Assembly: GCA_017540175.1 (NCBI GenBank)
Contig: JAFYBN010000055.1
Span: forward strand, 1 to 53,544
Origin: Clostridia bacterium
GTDB lineage: Bacteria > Bacillota > Clostridia > Oscillospirales > CAG-272
Direction: 5' to 3'
Length of the DNA: 53,544 nucleotides
Shown here: piece after piece, positions 1-8,997 of the stretch
Position numbering within the stretch: the stretch's first letter is position 1
How the letters are laid out: the number at the start of each line of letters is the position of its first letter
Program-made: the position numbers and the translations under genes
The notes under the pieces: generated by a model
The model's database searches: none
Told to the model about the DNA's origin: nothing
What the model saw: the letters and a program-made list of their open reading frames with translations, nothing else

Positions 1-37
1 CGGAACACCCAAGACTTTGAAAGAGTTCCTCTTTTTG

Positions 38-71
38 GTACTTTTTCTCCTCGATAAAGGAGAAAAAGTAC
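38..71. repeat. Perfect 14-bp hairpin near left edge
   Basis: An exact inverted repeat: GTACTTTTTCTCCT, a six-base loop (CGATAA) and AGGAGAAAAAGTAC. No gene lies to its left in the window, so it may belong to a terminator or to a small intergenic repeat whose source gene is outside. The short reading frame that crosses it encodes nothing recognisable. Confidence 0.6.
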
Positions 72-97
72 GGCTGTCAGATCTGAAAAGCAAGCGG

Positions 98-139
98 GCT
101 GTCGCATTTCTCCATGGTTTGGGAGTTAATGCGACAGTC
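98..139. repeat. Inverted repeat around a CTCC/GGAG inner stem
   Basis: GCTGTCGCATT pairs with AATGCGACAG across about 19 bases, and an inner CTCC/GGAG can pair too. It lies in the gene-free stretch at positions 1-345. That stretch holds only this hairpin, the one before it and the terminator at 262-293; I see no gene there. Confidence 0.5.
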
Positions 140-261
140 CCTGGCAAAGAATTCTTATACGACTGGTGCGGCGTAACGCTCAAAGTGCAGCTCGGGGTAA
201 TGTGCGGCGCACCGGTGAAGCATTTTCGAATTGCTATAATATGAGAAGAGTATAAAGCCCC

Positions 262-293
262 AAAAAGGGGAGTGCCGCATGACATTCCCCTTT
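262..293 (-). terminator. Terminator of the glycerol-3-phosphate dehydrogenase operon
   Basis: Read on the minus strand, AAAGGGGAATG pairs with a CACTCCCCTTT arm (one G-T pair), followed by TTTTT. It lies about 50 bases past the last gene of the operon, as expected for intrinsic termination. Confidence 0.75.
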
Positions 294-345
294 ATCAAAT
301 TTCTTGCTTGCTATGCAGGGCTTCTTTTCAAAGAAGCGCATCCCC

Positions 346-708
346 TCACGCGAAATCCTTGCACGCGACGAGATTTGTTCCCGGCTCGATGAAGTCCTCG
401 ATCAGCCGGTCCCCGGTGTGTACCGGAGCCTTCGCCTTGACCGCGCGGACCTGCTTCATCGCGTCAAACAGGCTTTCGCGCGGGATCGCGCGGTCGGTGC
501 GGACGGGGAGCATGAAGACGCCCTTCGGAGTTTCGATTTTGACCGTGGAGGTCAGCGTGCGGACGGGGTGGGTCACCTCGCTCTCGGCGTAGGTCTTCCC
601 GCGCAGGCAGGTGTTGCCCTCCACCTTCACGACCGCGCCGTCCTCCAGCGTGACGGTGATGCGGCACCCGGCGGGGCATACGACGCAGGTCAGCTCTCTC
701 GTTGTCAT
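346..708 (-). CDS. DUF1667 family cysteine-rich protein
   Basis: A 120-residue protein of the DUF1667 family. Its N-terminus has Cys8, Cys11 and Cys15 in a CxxCxxxC pattern, and Cys34 follows; these probably bind metal or an Fe-S cluster. Cys116 is near the end. It is the last gene of a three-gene operon: its ATG overlaps the stop of the flavoprotein upstream by four bases, so translation is likely coupled. In other Clostridia this family travels with the same two dehydrogenase genes, which suggests a small subunit or electron-transfer partner. No enzymatic activity is established for it, and that role is inference from context. Confidence 0.85.
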   Translation of the reverse strand: MTTRELTCVVCPAGCRITVTLEDGAVVKVEGNTCLRGKTYAESEVTHPVRTLTSTVKIETPKGVFMLPVRTDRAIPRESLFDAMKQVRAVKAKAPVHTGDRLIEDFIEPGTNLVACKDFA

Positions 709-2009
709 TTTGCCTGCCCTCCCAGTTCCTTCAGATAAACCTTGATTTCAGCCGCTCCGGATTCGAGAACGCCTTTCAGCTTGTCCGCCGGGATCGTCAG
801 CGATTCCATCTCTCCCGGCGCGGCGGCGGATTTCGCCTTCTTCACGAGAACGTCCCCGTTTCCCGATTCGATGACGAACTGCACCTTCTTATAGACGTCC
901 GTGACGCGGAAGAAGATCCGCACGTCCACGAGCTCCTCCGCCAGATCGATCCGCTCCGGAACGGTGTAGCGCACCCCGAAGCCGGTCTTCAGCGCGACGG
1001 AGCTCTTCACCGGCGCGCTTCTCTCGAGAATCCGGTCGGCGGCGGCCCTGCCCGCGATGTCCGCTTCCTCGGAGACGTAGTCCACGAGGTCGTGCACGTG
1101 GAGCACGTTTCCGCAGGCGTAGATCCCGGGCGCGGAGGTCTCGCGGTACTGGTTCACGGACGCGCCGTTCGTCATACGGTCGATGCCGATGCCCGCGCCG
1201 CGCGTCAGCTCGTTTTCGGGAATGAGCCCGACGGAAAGCAGCAGCGTGTCGCAGGGGATGAATTCTTCCGTGCCGGGGATGGGCTTTCTGCCGTTCTGCT
1301 CGTCGACCGCGGCGATCGTCACGCCCTCCACGCGCTCCTTGCCGTGGATGTTCACGACCGTGTGGGATAGCTTCAGCGGAATGCCGAAATCGTTCAGACA
1401 CTGTTCGATGTTGCGCGCCAGCCCGCCGGAATAGGGCATGATCTCGCACACCGCGAGCACCTTCGCACCTTCGAGCGTCATGCGCCGCGCCATGATCAGC
1501 CCGATGTCGCCCGAGCCGAGGATGACGACGCGGTGTCCGGGCATGTAGCCCTCGATGTTCACGTACCGCTGGGCGCAGCCCGCCGTGTAAACGCCGGACG
1601 GGCGCGAGCCGGGAATGCTCAGCGCGCCGCGGGTGCGTTCGCGGCACCCCATCGCGAGGATGACCGCCTCGGCGGAGATCGTCGTGTAGCCCGTCTCCGG
1701 GGAGACGAAGGTCACGCGGCGGTCATCCGTCAGGGAAAGCACCATGGCGTTGCACAAAATCGGGATGTTCCGCTCCCGCGCCATCGCGACGTAGCGGCCG
1801 CTGTATTCGGGGCCGGTCAGCTCCTCGCCGAAGCGGTGGAGCCCGAAGCCCGCGTGGATGCACTGATTCAGAATGCCGCCGGGCTCGCTGTCCCGCTCGA
1901 GCACGAGGATGTCCTGCGGGTCGAGTCCCGCGTCCACCGCGGCAACTGCCGCCGAGAGACCCGCGGGACCGCCGCCGATGACGATGAGTTTTCTCGTGGT
2001 CATGTCCAT
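705..2009 (-). CDS. NAD(P)/FAD-dependent oxidoreductase of glp-type operon
   Basis: A 434-residue pyridine nucleotide-disulfide oxidoreductase-like flavoprotein. The FAD-binding GGGPAG lies at residues 12-17, and a second dinucleotide fold (VVILGSGDIG) at 161-170 should bind NAD(P). No redox CxxxxC disulfide pair is evident, so it is the class that passes electrons to a partner. The start at 2009 has GGAGG six bases upstream and lies one base past the stop of the preceding gene. Operon partners are a GlpA-like dehydrogenase and DUF1667. The likely job is to carry electrons from glycerol-3-phosphate (or another 2-hydroxyacid-like substrate) to NAD or another carrier in the cytoplasm. The substrate is inferred. 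Confidence 0.85.
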   Translation of the reverse strand: MDMTTRKLIVIGGGPAGLSAAVAAVDAGLDPQDILVLERDSEPGGILNQCIHAGFGLHRFGEELTGPEYSGRYVAMARERNIPILCNAMVLSLTDDRRVTFVSPETGYTTISAEAVILAMGCRERTRGALSIPGSRPSGVYTAGCAQRYVNIEGYMPGHRVVILGSGDIGLIMARRMTLEGAKVLAVCEIMPYSGGLARNIEQCLNDFGIPLKLSHTVVNIHGKERVEGVTIAAVDEQNGRKPIPGTEEFIPCDTLLLSVGLIPENELTRGAGIGIDRMTNGASVNQYRETSAPGIYACGNVLHVHDLVDYVSEEADIAGRAAADRILERSAPVKSSVALKTGFGVRYTVPERIDLAEELVDVRIFFRVTDVYKKVQFVIESGNGDVLVKKAKSAAAPGEMESLTIPADKLKGVLESGAAEIKVYLKELGGQAK

Positions 2010-2010
2010 G

Positions 2011-3462
2011 TCAGTCCTCCGTTCTCTTCGTGACGAGCCAGGAGCCGCCCCCGTTCTTGGTGACGGCGTCGAGGGTGACGCCCGTCTTTTCCGCGATCAG
2101 CGCGGCGACGCGCGGCGAGCAGAAGCCGCCCTGACACCGCCCCATACCGGCGCGGAGTCTGCGCTTCATCATGTCGATGGTGACGGCGGGGATGGGGGAG
2201 TCGAGCATGTCGAGCAGATCCCCCTCCGTGACCGTTTCACAGCGGCACACGATTTTGCCGTAAGCCGGGTTCTCCCTGCATTTTTCGTTCTTTTCTTCAT
2301 CGGAGAGCCGGTTCCACTGCCGGTGGTTGCCGTCCTTCCGACGGGTGGGGATATAATCCGGCTTGTCCTCGAGCTTCAGACCCGCCTCTTCCAGCAGCCC
2401 GACGAGGTATTCCGCCGTCGCGGGAGAGGAGGCGAAGCCGGGGGATTCCACGCCGACCGCGTGGATGACGCCCGGGATCTGTTCCGACGGGCGGATATAG
2501 AAATCGTACTGATTCGGCGTCGAGCGCACCCCCGCAAAGGAGGTGATCGCCGCGTTCAGCGGAATCGACGGCATGATGCGCCGCGCGCCCGCGGAAATCT
2601 CGGCAAGTCCCGCCGCCGTGGTGCTCTTGTCCGCCGCGTCCTCGATGGGATAGGCGTTCGGGCCGACGATGGTGTTGCCGTGCACCGTGGGGGAGACGAG
2701 AATGCCCTTGCCGCGGTCGGACGGGCAGACGAACAGGGTGGAGTTCGCGAGGCTGCCGACCGATTTGTCGAGGATATAGTATTCGCCGCGCCGGGGCGTG
2801 ATCGTCACGGGGAAATCGTTTTCCCCGAGGATCGAGGCAACCGCGGCGGAGCTCACGCCCGCGCAGTTCAGAACATAGCGGGCCGCGACGGTGGAGGTCC
2901 CGTTCGTGACGTAGTGGATCCCGCCCGCGGACGAGCAGTCGCTCACGGCGAAATTGAAGTAGAAATCGACGCCGTTCGTCGCCGCGTTCTCGGCGGCGGC
3001 GATGGTGATGCCGTAGGGGCAGGTGATGGCCGCTGAGGGCGCCCAGAGGGAATGCGTCGCCTCGGGGGAGATGTTCGGCTCCATCCGGCGGAGTTCATCC
3101 TGACCGATGATTTCGAGCCCCGGAACGCCGTTTGCCTCGCCGCGTGCTTTCAGCTCTTCGAGCTTCACAAGATCCCCGTCACCGAACCCGACGACGTGGG
3201 AGCCGACTTCCTTCAGCTCCACGTCGAGGGCGGCGGCGATCTCCTTCATGAGCCGGTTGCCGCGCACGTTGAGCTTTGCCTTGAGCGTGCCGGGCAGGGC
3301 GTCGTAGCCCGCGTGCACGATGGCGGAGTTTGCGGCTGTCGCGCCCGTCGCCACGTCGGCGGAGGCTTCGACGACCGCGACCTTCACGTTCTTTGCCGAG
3401 AGCAGACGCGCCGTCATGACGCCGGTGCAGCCCGCCCCGATGATGAGTACGTCGTAGACCAT
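2011..3462 (-). CDS. GlpA-like FAD-dependent glycerol-3-phosphate dehydrogenase
   Basis: A 483-residue FAD-dependent oxidoreductase of the DAO superfamily. It opens with a Rossmann motif (GAGCTG, residues 9-14) and ends in a BFD-type [2Fe-2S] domain with Cys406, Cys408, Cys443 and Cys448. This architecture matches the anaerobic glycerol-3-phosphate dehydrogenase family; L-2-hydroxyglutarate oxidase-like enzymes are the main alternative. I place the start at 3462, where an AGGACGG site sits upstream and the flavin motif begins at once, rather than at the longer frame opening at 3528. It is the first gene of a three-gene operon with the next two flavin and cysteine-rich proteins. It should oxidise glycerol-3-phosphate to dihydroxyacetone phosphate at the cytoplasmic face. 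Confidence 0.85.
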   Translation of the reverse strand: MVYDVLIIGAGCTGVMTARLLSAKNVKVAVVEASADVATGATAANSAIVHAGYDALPGTLKAKLNVRGNRLMKEIAAALDVELKEVGSHVVGFGDGDLVKLEELKARGEANGVPGLEIIGQDELRRMEPNISPEATHSLWAPSAAITCPYGITIAAAENAATNGVDFYFNFAVSDCSSAGGIHYVTNGTSTVAARYVLNCAGVSSAAVASILGENDFPVTITPRRGEYYILDKSVGSLANSTLFVCPSDRGKGILVSPTVHGNTIVGPNAYPIEDAADKSTTAAGLAEISAGARRIMPSIPLNAAITSFAGVRSTPNQYDFYIRPSEQIPGVIHAVGVESPGFASSPATAEYLVGLLEEAGLKLEDKPDYIPTRRKDGNHRQWNRLSDEEKNEKCRENPAYGKIVCRCETVTEGDLLDMLDSPIPAVTIDMMKRRLRAGMGRCQGGFCSPRVAALIAEKTGVTLDAVTKNGGGSWLVTKRTED

Positions 3463-3543
3463 GATTGTCCGTCCTGTTTTGTCAGTTTTATGCTGTTTAC
3501 GGGGTCGGGACCGCGCGAAAAACCCCACTTAAATCCACATTAC

Positions 3544-3572
3544 AGTATAGCATAACCGATTTCGCAAAACAA
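3544..3572 (-). promoter_or_regulatory. Promoter of the dehydrogenase operon
   Basis: On the minus strand, TTGTTT, a 17-base spacer and TATACT lie about 80 bases upstream of the GlpA-like start. The gap at 3463-3832 holds this promoter and the divergent one at 3767; I see no gene in it. Confidence 0.55.
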
Positions 3573-3766
3573 CCGATTTGCCGAAAAATGTTCTCGGCAT
3601 TCCTCACAAAAATTCGCGCGCCGAAAGCGCACGGATTGCGCTGATTCCCCCGGCGAATTTTCCCTCGGATTTGCGGCGGCACGACGGCGCCCCGCTTTTT
3701 CCGGCCTGACGGGAACGACTCCGGAGCGAAGAATGCGCCCGCGTCCGCTCCCGCGGAAAAAAGGGC

Positions 3767-3795
3767 TTGCGAAACGCCGGGAAATCGTGTATAAT
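3767..3795 (+). promoter_or_regulatory. Promoter of the DUF4317 gene
   Basis: TTGCGA, a 17-base spacer and a perfect TATAAT end 37 bases before the start codon at 3833. Confidence 0.7.
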
Positions 3796-3832
3796 GGGAA
3801 ACACGCGACTTAAAAGCAAGGAGACTTCACAG

Positions 3833-4960
3833 ATGAATCAAAAGGAACTCGGCGAGATCAGAAGACGTTTCACGCCCCAGCGGGCGGCGATCTCCCATAT
3901 TTACGGCTGTTACGTCAACACGGCGAAGAACGTGGTCGCACGCTTTTCCGCGCCCGTCTCGCTGATGGACGAGGATGAGCGGGAGCGCTGGCTCCTCACC
4001 CTCCGCGGCGCGCTGGCGGGCACGCTCGGAAAGAATCTGCTCGCCGTCCCGTTTTCCGCGCAGGACGTCACGGCGGCGGAGGGCAAGCACCGGCTGCTTT
4101 CCGATCTCAGGCGCACGGGCCTCACGGACGAGGAGACGAGGGAACGGTCTTATAAAAACATCATCGCGAATTTCGAGATCGAGGATACGAACTACGTCAT
4201 CCTCCTCGCGGACGACGTCTACGACGTGCCGCGGCGGGGGAAGAACGGGGACGCGGACGGCTCGGACACCGTGTTCCACTACATTCTCTGCGCCGTCTGT
4301 CCGGTGAAGGAAATGAAGCGCGGGCTCGGGTACGATCACAAGGATCAGAGCTTCCACACGACCGCGATCAGCCATGTCGTCGGAGCCCCCGCGCTCGGCT
4401 TTCTCTTCCCCTCCTTCGACGGACGCGCCGCGAATCTCTACGCCGCCCTGTATTATTCGCGCGACGCGGGCGAGATCCATCCCGAATTCATCGACGCCGC
4501 GTTCGGCGTGACCGCGCCCATGAGCGCGAAGGAGCAGAAGGACGCCTTCAGCGAAACGCTCGCCGGGACGCTCGGGGACGACTGCAGCTTCGAGGTGGTG
4601 CAGGCGGTCCACGGCAGTCTGCGGGAAAAGCTCGCGATCCACAAGGAGAGCCGCGACCCCGAGCCGCTCGAGCTGACGCCGGAGGAGGTCGGCGACGTGC
4701 TCACGGACAGCGGCGTCGCGCCGGAAAAGATTCAGGCGTTCCGCAAGGAGTGCGCGGAGAAATTCGGCGGGGACATCCTCCCTGCCGTGAATCTCATGGA
4801 TACGGGAAAATTCCGGCTCGAGACGACGGACGCGAAGATCACAGTCAGCCCGGACGCGGCAGGGCAGATCGAGGTCCGCGTGATCGACGGGCGAAAGTAC
4901 ATTCTCATTCCCGCGGAATGCGGCGTCGAGCTGAACGGCATGAACGTGAAGCTGCCGTAA
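3833..4960 (+). CDS. DUF4317 domain-containing protein
   Basis: A 375-residue soluble protein whose opening (MNQKELGEIRRRFTP) and full length match the DUF4317 family, found mainly in Clostridia. No signal peptide or membrane segment is visible. The start at 3833 has AAGGAG nine bases upstream and lies just after a good promoter; the longer frame from 3767 would begin inside that promoter and is rejected. It stands alone between two minus-strand units. The function of the family is unknown, and nothing in the sequence or neighbours identifies one. Confidence 0.85.
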   Translation: MNQKELGEIRRRFTPQRAAISHIYGCYVNTAKNVVARFSAPVSLMDEDERERWLLTLRGALAGTLGKNLLAVPFSAQDVTAAEGKHRLLSDLRRTGLTDEETRERSYKNIIANFEIEDTNYVILLADDVYDVPRRGKNGDADGSDTVFHYILCAVCPVKEMKRGLGYDHKDQSFHTTAISHVVGAPALGFLFPSFDGRAANLYAALYYSRDAGEIHPEFIDAAFGVTAPMSAKEQKDAFSETLAGTLGDDCSFEVVQAVHGSLREKLAIHKESRDPEPLELTPEEVGDVLTDSGVAPEKIQAFRKECAEKFGGDILPAVNLMDTGKFRLETTDAKITVSPDAAGQIEVRVIDGRKYILIPAECGVELNGMNVKLP

Positions 4961-5024
4961 CGCCCCGGAAGGGATCCGGCAGCGTCACCGGCAGCCGGAC
5001 GGGATCGGCGGGCGGGGGGCGGGA

Positions 5025-5927
5025 TCACACCGACAGCCGCGCCGTTTCCCGGTACAGGCGCATCAGGTCGTCGAGCATGTCCCGGTGGGCGAAATCGGTG
5101 TGATAGAGCAGATTGATCTCGCGGATCATGCTCAGGTTTTCAATGGGGAGGGTCGTGATCTTCCCCTTTTTGATTTCGTCCTGGCACGCGCTCTTCGCGA
5201 GGATGGAGATCCCCATGTCCTTGCGCACGAGGTCCTTGATCGTGGCGATGTTATCGACCTCTAAAATGACCTGAAAATCGTCGATCGAGAGGTTGTTCTT
5301 CTCGAGCCCGGAGACGAAGAGATTCCGTGTGCCGGAATCCGGCAGACGCAGGATCATGTTCTCCCGCCGCAGATCGTTCAGCGTGACCATGCTTTTTTTC
5401 GCGAGGGGGTGGTTGTTCGACATGACGCACACGAGATAATCCGTGTCGAGCAGCAGCGCGCTGATGCCCTCCTCCCGCGGTCTCCCCTCCACAAAGGCGA
5501 GATCGATGCGGTAATCCGACAGCATATCATAAAGATTATTCATCGTGTCAGAAAGAATCGTAATGCTTCTGCGGCGTCCTCCGGCGCTCGCGTACTTGGC
5601 GAGCACCTCCGTGATGATGTTCGATTCCGCGGTGTGCGTGACGCCGATGCGCACGCGCGCCATCTCCCGCGCCTCATCCTTCAGCTCGGACTGCATTTTG
5701 TCGTACAGCGCGGCGATGCGACGGGCGTATTTCAGCACGATCTCGCCCTCCGGCGTGATTTTGAGGCTGTTTTTTCCGCGCACAAAGAGCTTTACGCCGA
5801 ATTCGTCCTCGAGCGAGGCGATGTGATGGCTCACGGCGGGCTGGGTCAGGGACAGCGACTGCGCCGCCTGCGTGAAGTTCAGCTTCTCGGCGACGGTGAG
5901 CAGGGTCTCGAGTCTGGGTGAAAACAC
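5025..5927 (-). CDS. LysR-type transcriptional regulator
   Basis: A 300-residue LysR regulator. The N-terminal winged helix-turn-helix is clear (NFTQAAQSLSLTQPAVSHHI), followed by a periplasmic-binding-like effector domain. I choose the GTG at 5927 because AAGGAGG lies seven bases upstream and the conserved family start follows directly; the longer ATG frame from 5984 would add 19 unrelated residues. It is divergent from the MATE exporter gene at 6095, with a short shared upstream region holding a palindrome over the exporter's -10 box. It therefore probably controls that exporter, as divergent LysR genes usually do. The inducer is unknown. Confidence 0.9.
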   Translation of the reverse strand: MFSPRLETLLTVAEKLNFTQAAQSLSLTQPAVSHHIASLEDEFGVKLFVRGKNSLKITPEGEIVLKYARRIAALYDKMQSELKDEAREMARVRIGVTHTAESNIITEVLAKYASAGGRRRSITILSDTMNNLYDMLSDYRIDLAFVEGRPREEGISALLLDTDYLVCVMSNNHPLAKKSMVTLNDLRRENMILRLPDSGTRNLFVSGLEKNNLSIDDFQVILEVDNIATIKDLVRKDMGISILAKSACQDEIKKGKITTLPIENLSMIREINLLYHTDFAHRDMLDDLMRLYRETARLSV

Positions 5928-5992
5928 GGCGCGTCCTCCTTCGCGGCGGCCGATCCATAACGATCCGGAATCGACCGCTTTCAAATCATAAT

Positions 5993-6021
5993 TTGACTTT
6001 ATGGACTTTTGATGCTATAGT
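5993..6021 (+). promoter_or_regulatory. Promoter of the MATE exporter
   Basis: TTGACT, a 17-base spacer and TATAGT lie about 75 bases before the exporter start. The -10 box is inside the palindrome at 6012-6028. Confidence 0.75.
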
Positions 6022-6028
6022 ATAGCAT
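6012..6028. promoter_or_regulatory. Palindromic putative operator over the -10 box
   Basis: ATGCTATA-G-TATAGCAT is a perfect 8+8 palindrome around one central base. It covers the -10 box of the exporter promoter. It is a candidate site for the divergent LysR regulator or another repressor; the regulator is inferred from position only. Confidence 0.5.
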
Positions 6029-6094
6029 AGTTTTTCGCCGGACGCAAGGAGCGGACGGTGAATTTTATTCGATTATACGGAAGGAGGGGACGTC

Positions 6095-7510
6095 ATGAGG
6101 GACCGGGAAGCGCTGTTTTCCGAGGTGCCGGTCGGGCGCGCCGTGATGCGGCTCGCCCTGCCGACGATCGTGAGCCAGATCATCCTCGTGATCTACAACA
6201 TGGCGGACACCTTCTTTATCGGACGGAACGGCACGGACGCGATGATCACCGCGGCGGCGATCTCCATGCCCGCGTTCATGTTCCTCTCCGCCATCTCGAA
6301 CCTCTTCGGCATCGGTGCGGTCGGGGTGATCTCCCGCGCGATCGGGGCCGGTCGGCCGGAGCGGGCGAAAAAGGCGTCGTCCTTCGCCTTTTGGGGCTGC
6401 GCGGCGGCGGCGCTCTTCTATTCGCTGTGCTGCCTCGCGTTCATGAAGCCCTACGTCGGTCTGCTCGGCGGGAGCGCGGCGGCGGTGAGACCGCTCGCCT
6501 CCGAGTATCTGACGCTGACGGTGGTGATCGGCGGCGTCTTCACGGCGGAAAACACCCTGCTCGGGCATCTCATGCGCGCGGAGGGTCGTTCCTTCGCCGC
6601 GAGCTTCGGGATCGGACTCGGCGGGATCCTCAATATCCTGCTCGACCCGCTCTTCATGTTTGTCGTGTTCCCGCGCGGCAGGGAGGTCTGGGCAGCGGGG
6701 CTCGCGACCCTCGTCTCGAATATCTGCGCGTGCGCGTATTTTCTCATTTATTACGCAGTCGTCCGTAAAAAATCCCATCTCACCCTGAAGCCGGTCCGGC
6801 CGGACGGCGCGACGGCGAAATCCGTCCTCGCGACGGGTACGCCTGCCTGCCTCATGACCCTGTGCGAAAACCTGTCCTACGTCGTGCTCGACAACCTCAT
6901 GGCGCAGAACGGGATTCCGGCGCAGGCGGGGATCGGCGTCGCGAAGAAGGTCAACATGCTCGCCCACTGCATTGTCCGCGGCATGTCGCAGGGCGTGCTC
7001 CCGCTGATCGGGTACACGTGGGCGGCGCGGATGCGCGAGAGGATGCGGCGCGTCGTCCGGCTGTCGGCGGGCGCGTCGGTGACGCTGGCGCTTCTCTGCA
7101 TGGCGGTGTCCCTCGTCTTCGCGGAGCCCCTCGTGCGTCTGTTCAACCAGAACGGGGAGGAGTCCGTTCTGCTCGGCGCGCTGTTTCTGAGGATCCTCTG
7201 CGTGGGCGGACCGTTTTCAGCGTGGGCGTACGCGTGCATTTCGATCTTCCAGGGCGTGGGCGAGAACCGCCGCTCCCTGATCCTCGCCCTGATGCGCAAG
7301 GGGATCCTCGACATCCCCCTGATGTTCGTTCTGCGCCTCTTCATGCCGCTCACCGGCATCGTGGCGGCGACCCCGATCGCGGACGTCGCGGTGTGCGTTA
7401 CGGCGGTCTTCGTCTACGCCGCGTTCATCCGGAAGGCGAGGAGCGAAGGGATCGAAGCCGCGCTGCTCGGCGCGCGGGCGAAGGAGAACGCTTACGCGGA
7501 GGAGGACTGA
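6095..7510 (+). CDS. MATE family multidrug/Na+ antiporter
   Basis: A 471-residue polytopic membrane protein of the MATE family (NorM/DinF type), with two MatE halves of about six membrane segments each. The N-terminal stretch (residues about 10-50, LALPTIVSQIILVIYNMAD) and the later GIGAVGVISRAIGAG segment are typical. MATE proteins export drugs or metabolites in exchange for Na+ or protons. The start has AAGGAGG at 6081. Expression is probably controlled by the divergent LysR gene through the shared upstream region, and a terminator follows at 7521. The substrate cannot be read from the sequence. Confidence 0.92.
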   Translation: MRDREALFSEVPVGRAVMRLALPTIVSQIILVIYNMADTFFIGRNGTDAMITAAAISMPAFMFLSAISNLFGIGAVGVISRAIGAGRPERAKKASSFAFWGCAAAALFYSLCCLAFMKPYVGLLGGSAAAVRPLASEYLTLTVVIGGVFTAENTLLGHLMRAEGRSFAASFGIGLGGILNILLDPLFMFVVFPRGREVWAAGLATLVSNICACAYFLIYYAVVRKKSHLTLKPVRPDGATAKSVLATGTPACLMTLCENLSYVVLDNLMAQNGIPAQAGIGVAKKVNMLAHCIVRGMSQGVLPLIGYTWAARMRERMRRVVRLSAGASVTLALLCMAVSLVFAEPLVRLFNQNGEESVLLGALFLRILCVGGPFSAWAYACISIFQGVGENRRSLILALMRKGILDIPLMFVLRLFMPLTGIVAATPIADVAVCVTAVFVYAAFIRKARSEGIEAALLGARAKENAYAEED

Positions 7511-7520
7511 ACCGAAAACC

Positions 7521-7558
7521 AAAGGGAACTCCCCGGACCCGCGGCGGAGCTCCTTTTT
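7521..7558 (+). terminator. Terminator of the MATE gene
   Basis: AAAGGGAACTCC can pair with GGAGCTCCTTTTT (one mismatch, one G-T pair) across a 13-base loop, and the hairpin runs into TTTTT. Confidence 0.65.
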
Positions 7559-7608
7559 CCATTCTCCGATTTTTTCAGGGCTGTATCGAATAAAAAATCG
7601 CGAAACTG

Positions 7609-7637
7609 TTGAAATATTCACAATATTCGCTTATAAT
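7609..7637 (+). promoter_or_regulatory. Promoter of the purA-purB operon
   Basis: TTGAAA, a 17-base spacer and a perfect TATAAT lie 52 bases before purA. I see no purine riboswitch fold in the short leader. Confidence 0.75.
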
Positions 7638-7689
7638 CTTTTCGTGTGACTGAATTTCCGCTCTTTCGGGCGGATCAACGGAGGAACTT

Positions 7690-8964
7690 ATGGCAAACTG
7701 CGCGATCGTGGGCGTCAACTGGGGCGACGAAGGCAAGGGAAGAATGGTCGATCTTCTGACGGAGCATTACGACGTGGTCGTCCGCTATCAGGGCGGGGGC
7801 AACGCGGGGCATACCGTCATCAACGAATTCGGCAAATTCGCGCTGCATCTGCTCCCGTCGGGGATCTTCCGCCCCGGCGTGGTGAACGTGCTCGGCGGCG
7901 GCGTCGCTCTCGATCCCGAGAACCTCTGGAAGGAGATCCAGACGGTCCGCGCCGAGGGTGTGGCGGTCACGCCGGACAATCTCAGAATTTCCCTCCGCGC
8001 GTCCCTGCTCCTGCCCTGGCACCGCCGGCTCGACGAGCTGGAGGAGGCGCGGCTCGCTGACAAGAAATACGGCTCAACCAAACAGGGGATCGCCCCGTTT
8101 TACGCGGACAAGGCGGCGAAAAAGACCGTGCTGGCCGGGGACCTGCTCTATCCTGACAAGCTCCGCGCACAGCTCAAGGATCTGTGCGAATACAAAAACC
8201 TGACCCTCACCGAGGTCTACGGGGCAGAGCCCGTGAGCGCGGGCGAGCTTGAAGAGTGGCTTGCCGATTACGGGGAGAAGATCAAGCCCTATCTCGCAGA
8301 CACGACAAAATTCTTAAAAGACGCGGAAAGGGCGGGGAAGAACCTCCTCTTCGAGGCGCAGCTCGGCTCGCTCAGAGACCTCGACTGGGGCATCGTTCCC
8401 TACACCACCTCTTCCAATACGACCGCGGCGTACGCCCCCATCGGGGCGGGGATGCCGGGGCTGAAGCTCGAGCGCATCATCGGCGTCGCGAAAGCGTATT
8501 CCACCTGCGTCGGCGAGGGCCCCTTCGTCTCCGAATGGTTCGGGGAGAAGGCGGAAAAGCTGCGCGAGGCGGGCGGCGAATACGGCGCGAAGACCGGAAG
8601 ACCGCGCCGCGTCGGTCCGCTCGATCTCGTGGCGACCCGCTACGGAGCCGAGATGCAGGCGGCGACGGAAATCGCTCTCACGAAGCTCGACGTGCTTTCC
8701 TATATGGACGAGATCCCCGTCTGCACCCACTACAAAATCGGCGGGGAGCTCACGGACGAGTTCCCGTTCCCCGCGCTGCTCGACGACGCGGAGCCGGTCT
8801 ACGAGACCCTGCCGGGCTGGGAAACGGACGTTTCCGGCGCGCGGAGCTGGGAGGATCTCCCCGAGAACGCCCGCCGCTACGTCGAATTTGTCGAAAAAGG
8901 CGTCGGATGCCCCATCCGCCAGGTTTCGGTCGGACCGGAGCGTGAGAGCATCATCATCCGATAA
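7690..8964 (+). CDS. purA: Adenylosuccinate synthetase
   Basis: A 424-residue adenylosuccinate synthetase, the normal bacterial length. It joins IMP and aspartate with GTP to form adenylosuccinate, the first step from IMP to AMP, in the cytoplasm. The GTP-binding GDEGKG is at residues 12-17 and the catalytic NAGHT at 38-42. A GGAGG site lies six bases before the ATG. The gene is followed after 33 bases by purB, which does the next step, so the two form an operon covering the whole IMP-to-AMP branch. Confidence 0.97.
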   Translation: MANCAIVGVNWGDEGKGRMVDLLTEHYDVVVRYQGGGNAGHTVINEFGKFALHLLPSGIFRPGVVNVLGGGVALDPENLWKEIQTVRAEGVAVTPDNLRISLRASLLLPWHRRLDELEEARLADKKYGSTKQGIAPFYADKAAKKTVLAGDLLYPDKLRAQLKDLCEYKNLTLTEVYGAEPVSAGELEEWLADYGEKIKPYLADTTKFLKDAERAGKNLLFEAQLGSLRDLDWGIVPYTTSSNTTAAYAPIGAGMPGLKLERIIGVAKAYSTCVGEGPFVSEWFGEKAEKLREAGGEYGAKTGRPRRVGPLDLVATRYGAEMQAATEIALTKLDVLSYMDEIPVCTHYKIGGELTDEFPFPALLDDAEPVYETLPGWETDVSGARSWEDLPENARRYVEFVEKGVGCPIRQVSVGPERESIIIR

Positions 8965-8997
8965 ACGATCAAGAAAATCGAAAAGGAGAACAGAGCG

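Noticed and set aside
17-244. 75-residue frame at the left edge
   Set aside because: It runs through two perfect hairpins, has no convincing ribosome binding site, and its product has no recognisable feature.
7511-7689. Purine riboswitch before purA
   Set aside because: The leader between the promoter and the start is about 50 bases and cannot hold the aptamer; no conserved purine-aptamer core is visible.
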